This document shows positions 1 to 9,464 of a DNA stretch of 64,000 nucleotides, piece by piece; the first letter of the stretch is position 1; each line of letters begins with the position of its first letter. The position numbers were made by a program, and so were the translations under genes. The stretch lies in the NCBI GenBank assembly GCA_963971535.1, contig CAXASK010002115.1, forward strand, positions 399,636 to 463,635, read 5' to 3'. Source of the DNA: Notolepis coatsorum (lineage: Eukaryota; Chordata; Actinopteri; Aulopiformes; Paralepididae). Under the pieces are notes generated by a model. It was not told the DNA's origin and ran no database searches. It saw only the letters and a list, made by a program, of their open reading frames with translations.

Positions 1-2286
1 GTTGCATGGGGACACTCACAATTTAATTTTCTTTGTTTTTGTTTGACACTCTATTTTTTTAGGAACTGACTGGCTGGGAGGGATCTCTCGCCGGTCAGGG
101 ATAGCAGGTGGTGGTGGCACAGCGGGACTGGTAGGAATGTCTAATATAATGGGCTGGAAACTAAGGGTGGACGAGAGCTGGTTCATGGTTTTGTTTTCCG
201 CTCATTGAGAATCCAGAAGTAGATTCTGGGGAGTTGTGTCACGTTTTTGGGTATGGTAAGTGTTGGGGAAACGTGTTTCTCTGTCTATAGGTAAGCTCTG
301 TAGGTTTTTGGTCGCCATTGGCCATGTAGTTTTCATGTAGGGTGCAGGCATGTGACATTGATAATTGGCTTATGGGAGGCTCTGCACCGGCTTGTTGAAG
401 GCTGGCGGAGTGTGTGGGATGTGTGTTTGAAGGGACTGTGGTTTGTTACCATGCACATAGGTTCTGTTGGTGATTGGCCTCGTCTAGAGCTGGCTGTCCG
501 GACCGAGGAGGCTGTCTGGAAACGAGGTATTGATAGTGTTATAAATGGTTATTCCACTCTCAAGGGTGGAGTGGTGTTGTGTTGAACTTGAGATATTTGA
601 TCTAGTAAAATAGTACAGCACAAAAATAAATGAGACAAAGGTGATTTGATTGAATATTAACCTAAGAAGCCGTGGAATATATAGATAACTAATTTGGAAA
701 AAATGTATTGTCAAATACAGAACAGAAAAGATGTATCTGAGCAAAAATGTGATCTTCCAATCTATTGTGTGTTTGTAAATAATAAATCCAAAAAGCAAAA
801 GGGACAGAGGGAAAATCGTTTCCTTCTGTGGAAAATCGGAGCAGTACCAAGAACTGCCCACAACAAAGAAGAGGCTGTGGTTAGCACAAAATACAACAAG
901 AAGAAAACGGTCAAAACGAGTTAGCAGTAAAGACCTCAGGAGTTTGGAATAGGGATAACTGACAGGGATGAAAGCGAAGGATAATTGAGGCCTCAGTGGT
1001 CTTTTCGAGGAGAAAAAATTATTTATGTTTGCTTGTTTGAATCTCCCACGATGTTTTAGAGTGTTAATTTTTTGGGTGTGATGTATTAATCTTTTCTTGC
1101 GGAGTCAATTACACAAAACAGACACATTGAAGCTAAGAAAACATGGATAAAATAGTCTAAACAAAAAAGCTGTTATTGAAAGGGTGTTTCCTTGTAAAAA
1201 CAGGAACAGCTTTCTTAGTCTGAAGTCATATTAATAACTGATATTGTGTGTGACTGGGGAAAAAGCTAAAGAGGGTGGGAAAGAGTGAATGGTGATGATT
1301 TGGTAACTGTACAGACGAAAATGGGTTTGGTAGTTCGATTTGTGTAAATTTTGGATTTTTTGAATTTTTAGAAAATATTAGCAAAAATGGTAATTATGGT
1401 TTTAACATGTTTAATTTAGAACATATTGGTGCTATACAGTGGGTTATGAAACCCACTAAGGGTGGAATGTCGTATATTATCTAGATAAAACATGTAAAAT
1501 ATCAATGAAACTGTACAAAATGATACTAGAAGAAATGCTGGTGGTAAACTGTAAGGCATTTGGCAAAGGGGTGACAGGGGCTCTGTGGGAAATGGTGTCA
1601 GCTGGCACCAGGCCTAAAGATAGTAGGAAACAGTTGACTCTCCCCCACCTAGATAGAGAATAATCCTCCCCCTAATCAGATAACAGTCCTCTCACACAAC
1701 TGAGTTGCTGACTTATTAAGTCATAACTCTGACCTCTCAAATCTATCTTGAGATGGGCAGGAAAGAGTGGTGTTTACTTTAGCTAAACAAGAACAAAAGC
1801 ATACTTTAAAAGACCCGTTTCCCCCACTGTCGAACCCATTTGGTAGGAGACTAAAGAGGAACTTATTATCTTTAAAACAGGCATCAACAGGATCTGGGGG
1901 GGGGGGATACATTCTGTAGGATGATAAAACCTAGCATTTGAAGGCTCAGCTATTGTGGAGGTCAGAAGTCTTGTTGACAATAGCTGACCAGCCGTTGGAC
2001 CCAGGAAAGGACTGGAGGGTAATTCCAGGCTACGGCAGCTGGTCAGGGACTAGGCTTCAGAGTATAGAAAATTAAACAATACAAGTATCACATAAATATA
2101 CTAAAGGTTAGTCTAGAAGCAAGGGAGTTAGAAACATTCAGTTAGGTATCAAACATGACATTGGACACTAGAAAAGCCAAATGGAGTTAAATACATTCTA
2201 GAATTAATGCTAGCATACTTAACTACAAGTAAAACTGTTAAATACAAAATCACATTAGCAAATTGGCTACCAGGGATAAAGCAACA
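1..2286. other. Stretch with no recognisable gene
   Basis: AT-leaning sequence without a long open frame or a recognisable domain. Two diverged segments, near 541-610 and 1430-1500, share a purine tract of the form AAGGGTGGAaTG followed by ATCTAG. That resembles a polypurine tract plus LTR start, but no LTR pair or pol fragment supports it. A short hairpin (GTGGGTT/AACCCAC) lies near 1440. Confidence 0.4.
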
Positions 2287-2508
2287 GTTCTGTGCCGTTA
2301 GAGGCTCTGCTTGGCATCACACTGCACTATCTCGCGTACGTGCACACGTACTGAATAAATTCCACAAATGTACCTCTAATACCAGTATTAGTCTGACCAC
2401 ACCCCTCATCAGCTTACCTTCATAAGCAGGTGTGTGGTCACCTGCTCTCCTCCTTCTCGCTTTCACCACAAGGAATAAGTGCCTCGGTAGATCCCCACAC
2501 TTGACACC

Positions 2509-2844
2509 ATGATGGAAGAAATTGGATTAGGAACAGCTTTGGGAAACAAGGATACGTTGACATCATATCTTTATTTTCTCTCTCACTATTTTTCGAGAAA
2601 ATACGGCGATATTGTCTTCGTACTGGAGTGTCTAGAAGATGATGATCATTCTAAAAACCCTCCACCGGTTTTTCGTATTGGGAGCACGCCGCTGCATGCT
2701 TCTCAACTGCAGTTCCTTGCTGTGTTTGTTGGGGTGAAACCTGTCAGGCCACAGCTGAACTGTCGGACATGCCGCTGTTGTGAGAAGCGGTGCGTTCCAG
2801 GTTGGGTGAGTAGTGTTTGCTCGCAGGCTCCACTTGTCTGTTAG
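2509..2844 (+). CDS. Unrecognised 111-codon open frame
   Basis: Opens shortly after the left inverted-repeat end of the candidate element. The product is 111 residues with a cysteine-rich C-terminal patch (CRTCRCCEKRC, around residues 86-96), which could bind metal. A good splice-donor string (GGTTGG then GTGAGT) lies at about 2801-2811, inside the frame, so this may be a first exon rather than a whole gene. I do not recognise the family. It could be chance coding potential. Confidence 0.25.
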   Translation: MMEEIGLGTALGNKDTLTSYLYFLSHYFSRKYGDIVFVLECLEDDDHSKNPPPVFRIGSTPLHASQLQFLAVFVGVKPVRPQLNCRTCRCCEKRCVPGWVSSVCSQAPLVC

Positions 2845-3289
2845 TGCTATGGGGGCTACTTGACAATGTTTATGGAAACCGGCCCCAGGCTAGGGTCCTT
2901 TGTTCAGCCACCTAGGCGACAGGAGACCTTGGTCTGAAGACCATTGTAGTTTTAACTAGTGGGCCGTGACCATTGACACTGGTGATCCCTGTGTGTTTTG
3001 GACGAGTGGATTCTCTCTGTCACCGTGTTAAGGCCCCATCTTTCATATCCAAATGAGAGTATTCCTTCACAAGGGGATATGTGCATGAATGTGCGGTAGC
3101 GGCAGATTCATGTTCAAAGTCAGCTACACAGGCCAGTTGGTATTGTGCTGATTCCGTCGGGTGTGGTAAAATCACCGTTGTGAAGCGGTGTTGACATCTT
3201 GTTTTCTCTTTTCTCTTAAAAAGTGAGGAGAGGTTCAGAACGGCGGCCTGTCTGGGTGAGTGTTATGTCATTGTTTACATGTTCATAGC

Positions 3290-3560
3290 TTGCGGTTAGC
3301 CAGTTAGCTGTTAACTGCTGCGTTAGCCTGCTGGATCGCTGCATGGCCTGCTTAGGTTGGGCCTACTATTAGCCAGTCAGCTGTTAGCTGCGGGGCTAGC
3401 ATGTCGTGGTCGCTAGGTAAACGTTGGCTTGCTGCTATAGGCCATGGCCTGGCGCGGGGTAGCTTAGCTTCTCGCGCGCCGCCGTGAGCTCGCTTCTGAT
3501 CGCGTGCGTCGTTAGCGGCGTCTCGCGAGCAGAAGCAGTAGCACCCGAACGGTTGGAGCG
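3290..3560. promoter_or_regulatory. CpG-dense, GTTAGC-rich promoter-like stretch
   Basis: CpG dinucleotides are dense compared with the flanks, the motif GTTAGC/TTAGCT recurs many times, and a TCTCGCGA palindrome lies near 3522. TCTCGCGA-type elements are known in CpG-island promoters. Promoter function is inferred; no transcript start or downstream gene was recognised. Confidence 0.25.
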
Positions 3561-4822
3561 GCCGTTAGCTTGATGCTATTCTGTTGAACGTGCTTTGATT
3601 TTAACATGTTTTACACTCTTGACCACGACGTCATCCTTGACAGGGGATGTTTTCGTCGACCCTGCCCTGAGCCAGGACGGCAAGGTTGCATCAACAGGGG
3701 ACTGTAGTGCGGGTTGGGGCGGTGACGCTGCCCAGTTCGGACAACACAGGAGCGGCTGTGTTCCTACGGTGTCTGTGACTGCACTTCGCTGATCTGCGTT
3801 CCGGGTAGGAACGGGGTTGACCAGACCTCATAACATGTCTTCTGGTTTTACTTGCTAAATGTATTGTGAATAACGGTGTTTTTCCCAAAACGTGTGTTGT
3901 TGCAATGCATTTAGGATACGTTGCGGGTTATGTGTGAGCTGTTTTTGTCACTGGCAGTTAGCTTCTCCGTGCAAATCGGGATGTAATGATCTGGTTGTTG
4001 TGTGAGAAACATCATGGTGTTTATATGTACCGTGTACTCACAACTAAGGTAACTAACCTATGAAGCTATGCTTGGTGACAAGTGAGTAAAAGAATGTTCT
4101 TTCTCAGACTGTGATGACAATGAACAGTGTGTTCACATATTAACAGGTTTTCCTGTTTTAACTGGCCGTATTGAGGGTAAAATAGGAGGATTGTGTTTTC
4201 CCCCCCGGTTCCCTGGGGACTTTTTTCATCCTCCTATCAGACATGTTTGTGCACTATTTGTGTCTTTTGTGTGGTAGGGATGCGATGTAACTCTTAGCTT
4301 GATTGCTGAGGTTGTGCTAAATCTGCTGGAGAGACTTATTTTCCTAAAAAAGAAGATGGTTTGGTTGCTGTCATGTGTGCTTAGCAAGGCCTGTGGCCGA
4401 TACTAATCGAGAATGATGTATTCTCTCATTGTGAAAAAAAACTGCGTTCCTCTGTTGAGTGTTTTTGCCATTTTTTGTAGGTGATGATGGGTTGTGTGTG
4501 TCATGTGACCTACAACTGGGTTGGACTGGCCACAGAAGCACATGTGTATGTTGGACCGGGGCTCTTGAGCCCTCTCTATTCTGTGTTTTTCCTTAGTAAA
4601 AATCAGATAGCAGGTTAGCTCATGCGCTGTGTGGAGCTGTAAAACGCTTCATAGAGTTGACTATGACTGTGTCATATTCTCTTTTTGTCATTACATCGTA
4701 TCATGGGTGTGGGGTTGTAAAGGGGTGAACTGGTAACCTTTCCTCTCCCCATTGTTTCTGTCGGTCAGGGGTACACCCCCTGTCCTTCAAGGTTCCCGTC
4801 ACGTGGCGGTTCGGCACGTTAC

Positions 4823-4844
4823 GGGGGGGGGGGGGGGGGGGGGG
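4823..4844 (+). repeat. Homopolymer G run
   Basis: About 22 consecutive G residues followed by AGGGAG. Such runs are prone to length error in assemblies. Confidence 0.85.
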
Positions 4845-6038
4845 AGGGAGCTCCTGGTCCCACGGCCTGGTATATTGGGCGTGTGCACCGCAGGAATTCC
4901 CCCGCCATAGAGTACGTCACCGTGCGCGTCTCTGTTGGTAGGACTTCCGTGTGCTGTTCAGGTCCATGTGATGGATCTGTTTTCAGGGGGGGTGGTCAGG
5001 GCTCCTCCTCACCAAGCGTGAGCCTTCTGTGAGTTCGGACTCCTTCTTCCATGTGAGGGAGCCTCCATCAGAGTACAGAGCCTTCCTCCTCAGATTGTCA
5101 AAGTGAGTGGACCCTCTAGAAGGGTCCTTTTCTATTGTATGTGTATTCGATTCAATTCGTTTATTGAGTGTGTATGGGTTCAGTGCCTCTTCCCCGGAGA
5201 GCCCTAAAACCAGTTTTTTACATGGCTCAAGGTGCAATATATTCTTTTCAATCTGTACAGCTCGCGTGGGAAGTCTCTCTGGGGATCCCCGTCTCCTTCC
5301 TATGGGAGGGTGGTGGGATGTAAAAAAGTGAAATTTTTTTACCCCGGCTGTGTAGACTGGGATACATACTGTTGATGCTTCCTTCTTTTTATTCCAGAAG
5401 TGTTGGAGTTAGGGAGTGTCACACCCCTCTTGTCGTTCCCCTGGGCGCCTTGGGGATTCAATGACAGGTCTAAATAGCCTGTTCATTGATGGGGGTGTGT
5501 CCCGACGCACGTATAGTGCTAGCTCGCTGTAAACAGGCGATTGACTGGCACGCCTTGGTTGCTTGTGGTTGAAACAGCGTTTTTATAAAGCAACTGAGAT
5601 GGGGGTTTTTCCTCTTCCGATGACCACATCCCATGACCTGGGTGGGTTGTCGACGGATTCTCGTTCATGTCTGGGGGATGATGACGGAATGGATCTGAAC
5701 ATATGTGGAGGGGTCTCACGCCCTTGGGGTGGGCCACCGGGCGCGGTTCGCCCGAACGTCTGGGTGGCGCCTTCTTTTCATGTTAAGATCGACACGCATA
5801 TCTGCCCTTCTCCTGGAGTAGGCATGTCGGCGTGGTTAGGGCACGGGACTGGTTCTGGTCACGCTGGTCCAGATCAGTTGAACCCGTTGTCCGCCGGGGA
5901 TGCAGATCTGCTGTTCTGGTACCCTGAGGGACTTGGGCTTTTTTCAGGGGGAAAAATGCCAGGTCGGTCTGGGTGTCACAGGGTTAAGCGCTATGGAGAC
6001 CCTGGTTGGGTATGTTTTTACTCAGCACTGTCGTAATG

Positions 6039-6157
6039 GCTTACAGCCATGCCATTCTGTACACGCTCGATCTCGTCGGATCTCGGCCGCTACACAGGTT
6101 GGTCCTGGTTAGTACTTGGTTGGGAGACCGCCTGGGAATACCAAGTACGGTGTGCTT
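6039..6157 (+). rRNA. 5S rRNA-like copy 1 (diverged, probably a pseudogene)
   Basis: 119 bp that align end to end with vertebrate 5S rRNA. They begin GCTTACAGCCAT, carry the GATCTCGTCGGATCTCGG segment, and match the C-box region closely (GGTTAGTACTTGG then GGGAGACCGCCTGGGAATACCA). The A-box stretch is altered (GCCGCTACACAGG where AAGCTAAGCAGG is usual), and the 3' stem is changed. A T5 run at 6177-6181 could terminate RNA polymerase III. Position inside a putative transposon and the base changes argue for a pseudogene. Confidence 0.7.
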
Positions 6158-6737
6158 AGGGGCTGGTTCTCCATTATTTTTCGCTCCTCTCTCACGCATG
6201 GCGAAGAGGGGCCTGTGGGGGTGGTTTTTTGACCTCCTCTGGTGACCCTGTGCTTCCCGTACCGCCAGGCCCGGTCCGAAGTGATGTTTGCGACCCGTAG
6301 GCCTGGGTTAACCCTTTTTGAAAACTGAAACACTTGTACTGCGGTATAGCCGGTGTATACCCGCAGGTGTGTTTTGGAGTTTTTTCTTGAGGGGTTATAG
6401 GAACAACCACCGCATTGGGTAACACCGAGGTGGTTGATTCCCTGGTGTGTTGGTGCAGTGTCAACTCCCGGGTTCACCGGTTGAGGGTGCCCCTGCACGT
6501 TCATGACGTCTGCCAATCGTGTCAGCCTTCTCTGCCTCGACCCCTCTGGGTGGGGGTTTTTAAATGGAGGCTTGGTCATGCAACAACGCCAGCATACGCC
6601 CCTTCCGCCGGGGCAGCTGTGTTCAGCTGTCCCCTCTGGCGCCTGTCTCGTCCGCAGTCTCCAGGCTAGGGTTAACAGCCTGTTGCCTGGTTTTTCCCCG
6701 GTGCGCTGCCTGCTTCCGTTGGTTAACCTTTTTGTGT

Positions 6738-6755
6738 GCTTACGGCCATGCTGAC
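6738..6755 (+). other. Possible 5' fragment of a 5S rRNA-like copy
   Basis: GCTTACGGCCAT is the exact 5' end of vertebrate 5S rRNA, but the match stops after about 15 bases. It lies 79 bp before the better 5S-like copy. It may be a remnant of a tandem 5S arrangement or chance. Confidence 0.3.
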
Positions 6756-6816
6756 TGGCTGTTCTGCAGGGTCAGTGTGCCAGGCGGTGTACTATTGGGG
6801 GGACGGGGCCCGCTCG

Positions 6817-6935
6817 GCTTACGGCCATACCGACCTGAACACGCCCGATCTCGTCCGATCTCGGAAGCTAAGCAGGTTCTGGCCTGGTTAGTACTTGGTT
6901 GGGATACCGCCTGGGATTACCAGGTGCAGTAACTG
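6817..6935 (+). rRNA. 5S rRNA-like copy 2
   Basis: Full-length match to vertebrate 5S rRNA: GCTTACGGCCATACC start, intact A-box (GAAGCTAAGCAGG) and an almost intact C-box (CTTGGTTGGGATACCGCCTGGG). There are a few substitutions in the loop region and in the terminal stem (CAGTAACT rather than TGTAAGCTT). It has the same orientation as the copy at 6039, with about 660 bp between them. No T run follows directly, so correct termination is doubtful. Confidence 0.8.
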
Positions 6936-7459
6936 GGGGGCCTTTGTCCGAATACGCTGGCGATGTGGGGGGCGGGGCACTACGTGCCCACCTGGTGGGG
7001 TCTTGATGCTGGCATCATGGACTTCTCCGGGCCCCCATTCCAGGGAGTCCAGTCCTTTTGGTGGGTCTGGGTCTTCCTTCGCGCTCCGCTGCTACGGCCT
7101 TGCCACGGGGTTGGGTTTGCCCTTGACCCCGTGATTCTGGGGGCAGTAACGAGGTTGTTCCTCCGTTCGTTCCCGGGTGGCATGCGGGTTGTGCGTGTGT
7201 GTAGTCGTGGGGTCAAGCCACGGTCTGCTCACCCTGTGCGTTGAGTTGCTTGAGTGCCTCTTCGCACGGTCGGGTCCGTCGCCTTCCCGTGAAGCCCCTA
7301 ATAGGGGGGATACCCTCCATTAGGGGGGGTCGGGGGGGCTCGGCCCTCCCTGTTCTGATGGTTTTGGGGGGCTGTCAGCGGGGTGTATTTGTCAGCCAGC
7401 GGCTCCGCTTGGCCTCCCATTGTGCAGTGTGATGCCAAGCAGAGCCTCTAACGGCACAG

Positions 7460-7755
7460 AACGCTAGGTTATGACTATAACCAAGTTCTGTTAGTTAGAG
7501 GTGACGCTTGGCATCAGACGGCCGCTGCAGCCCTTGACCTCACCTTGTGGTGAAAGCTTGGGAAGGAGGAGAGCAGGTGACCACACACCTGCTTATGAAG
7601 GTAAGCTGATGAGGGGTGTGGTCAGACTAATACTGGTATTAGAGGTACATTTGTGGAATTTATTCAGTACGCGTGCACGTACGCGAGATAGTGCAGTGTG
7701 ATGCCAAGCGTCACCTCTAACTAACAGAACTTGGTTATAGTCATAACCTAGCGTT
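7460..7755. mobile_element. 296-bp foldback MITE
   Basis: Bases 7460-7516 are the exact reverse complement of 7699-7755, giving 57-bp terminal inverted repeats around a 182-bp core. Within each arm, GGTTATGACTATAACC is itself an imperfect palindrome. The core matches bases 2328-2470 in inverse orientation. Its TIR resembles, with a few differences, the 41-bp TIR of the element at 2287-7462 (shared GTTCTGT, GTTAGAGG and GCTTGGCATC), so both belong to one family. Superfamily is unknown and no clear target duplication is seen. Confidence 0.8.
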
Positions 7756-8059
7756 AACAGTACCATTGTGAACTTATATAAGGAACTAGGTTAATCAAGA
7801 TTCATAAAATAGGCTAAATAACTGTAGAAAAGGCTCTAGCATTCAGGAAAAGCAGTTAATTAACGAAGCTATACTAAACAGTGAATAATCTAGGCATGTA
7901 AAACCCACATAAAATAAAGTAACCGAGATGGATCAAAAAAACTATTGATGGACAAAACTGCTGAATCTATCTCTTCAAGAAAACAGACAAATTTAGCTAA
8001 CTCCTCACGGCCTGCCTTAAAAGGAAGCGTTCTCAGAAAGAGGCTGACGTGTCACTCAG

Positions 8060-8530
8060 CGGGGAGATCCTTTAGCCAATAGGAGAAGCCCGAGCCCTGG
8101 GGGACGTCACGACGTCTCCGGGGGCTCTGGGGGAAAGTTTTTCCTTTTTAAGCAGGGCGGATGGAGATGGACAGGAACACACACACCGGCTGACAGAAGG
8201 AGACTGGAGAACCGGAGACTCGAGAGCCGAGCCGGACACGCACAGAGCCATGGACACAGACGATCGCCTCGCAGCAGGGGAAAATCAAGCGCTCCCTGCC
8301 CTGAGCGTTGAGAACGGGACACCCAAGGTTGCCTTGGCAACCAGCATCAACAGAGAAAAGGCTGCGTGTTGCCGAGACAACCAACACCAGGAGAAGAACG
8401 CTCTGACGGCCGCAGCCGATCAGAACGGGACCAACTACCGCACCTGAAATGATGATTAGATAGAAAAAGAAGACCCTGTACTTGTTTAATTCATAGATGT
8501 GTTTATTAAGAATGGAAATAAACACCCCAG
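8060..8530 (+). promoter_or_regulatory. Candidate compact transcription unit (promoter motifs to poly(A) signal)
   Basis: In order: a CCAAT box (about 8075), a CRE-like GGACGTCAC (about 8102), a GC-rich leader, an ATG in good context (GCCATGG at 8250), a 65-codon frame, and AATAAA near 8517. The poly(A) signal sits in a hairpin (GTGTTTATT/AATAAACAC) so it reads on both strands. The motifs are seen; that they form one unit is inference. It could be part of an LTR or other repeat. Confidence 0.3.
8250..8447 (+). CDS. Unrecognised 65-codon open frame
   Basis: Starts at an ATG with strong context and ends at a TGA about 70 bp before an AATAAA signal. The 65-residue product is hydrophilic, rich in Ala, Asn and Gln, with no signal peptide, membrane segment or known motif. 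The start was chosen because the preceding GCC and following G fit vertebrate initiation context. Real coding use is uncertain. Confidence 0.25.
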   Translation: MDTDDRLAAGENQALPALSVENGTPKVALATSINREKAACCRDNQHQEKNALTAAADQNGTNYRT

Positions 8531-8937
8531 TTGTTTGATTCAGACCACCTCGTCCGCGTTTCCTTCATAGAACCGAACACCTGAAATGCAAACAATGCAG
8601 AGAGAAGGGTAAAGACTATACGATCACAGATAGATAAATGAATGAAAGACACTTCAGCACAAAGACACACACTTGACAATTATCGAACCACTCCTTGTCA
8701 TCCTCATTTCTTTCACTTCTCCTAATTTCCCTTCCAACCATTCAGACTGCTCACCATCTTCTAAATGACTTCAATTAGTTTCACATGCATGGCCTCATCC
8801 GGCCTTTAGTCGTTTGTTCTTTAGTTCTTTCTTGGTTCTCGTCACAATCGTTGTCAAATCGACTATCATTCCTCTTCCTTTCTTCAACTCATCCTAATTC
8901 CTTCCTTCTAGCTGGTGGTGGACTTGCTAATGTTCCT

Positions 8938-9457
8938 GGTGAAGGGCTCTGATACATCAACTTGGTGAAGGGCTCCGATACATCAACTTGGTGAAGGGCT
9001 CTGATACATCAACTTGGTGAAGGGCTCTGATACATCAACTTGGTGAAGGGCTCCGATACATCAACTTGGTGAAGGGCTCCGATACATCAACTTGGTGAAG
9101 GGCTCTGATACATCAACTTGGTGAAGGGCTCTGATACATCAACTTGGTGAAGGGCTCTGATACATCAACTTGGTGAAGGGCTCTGATACATCAACTTGGT
9201 GAAGGGCTCTGATACATCAACTTGGTGAAGGGCTCTGATACATCAACTTGGTGAAGGGCTCCGATACATCAACTTGGTGAAGGGCTCCGATACATCAACT
9301 TGGTGAAGGGCTCTGATACAACAACTTGGTGAAGGGCTCTGATACATCAACTTGGTGAAGGGCTCCGATACATCAACTTGGTGAAGGGCTCCGATACATC
9401 AACTTGGTGAAGGGCTCCGATACATCAACTTGGTGAAGGGCTCCGATACATCAACTT
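8938..9457 (+). repeat. 26-bp minisatellite, 20 copies
   Basis: Perfectly phased 26-bp unit (GGTGAAGGGCTCTGATACAT then CAACTT), 520 bp in all. Units differ almost only by T/C at one site (CTCTGA or CTCCGA); copy 15 has ACAACAAC for ACATCAAC. A seven-base partial unit follows and runs into the tail of the LINE at 9465. Confidence 0.98.
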
Positions 9458-9464
9458 GGTGAAG

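Larger units (their letters stand above)
2287..7462. mobile_element. Candidate 5.2-kb DNA element bounded by 41-bp perfect inverted repeats
   Basis: Seen: bases 2287-2327 are the exact reverse complement of 7422-7462. Beyond them the two ends diverge. The left end continues (about 2328-2470) with sequence nearly identical to the interior of the foldback MITE at 7460-7755, read in reverse complement. This is the usual relation of a longer element to its deletion derivative. The interior has a CpG-dense stretch, a 22-bp G run and two 5S rRNA-like copies. No transposase was recognised on either strand and no target-site duplication is clear. Alternative: two solo family ends in inverted orientation flanking unrelated DNA. 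Confidence 0.45.

Noticed and set aside
541..1500. Possible LTR pair or retroviral polypurine tract
   Set aside because: Only a short AAGGGTGGA-TG and ATCTAG similarity is shared; no PBS, pol or second matching edge.
5563..6579. Open frames of about 157 codons on both strands
   Set aside because: Composition is that of GC-rich noncoding DNA overlapping the 5S-like copies; no motif and no partner exon.
8938..9457. CRISPR-like array
   Set aside because: Units are contiguous 26-bp repeats without spacers, in an animal genome; a minisatellite.
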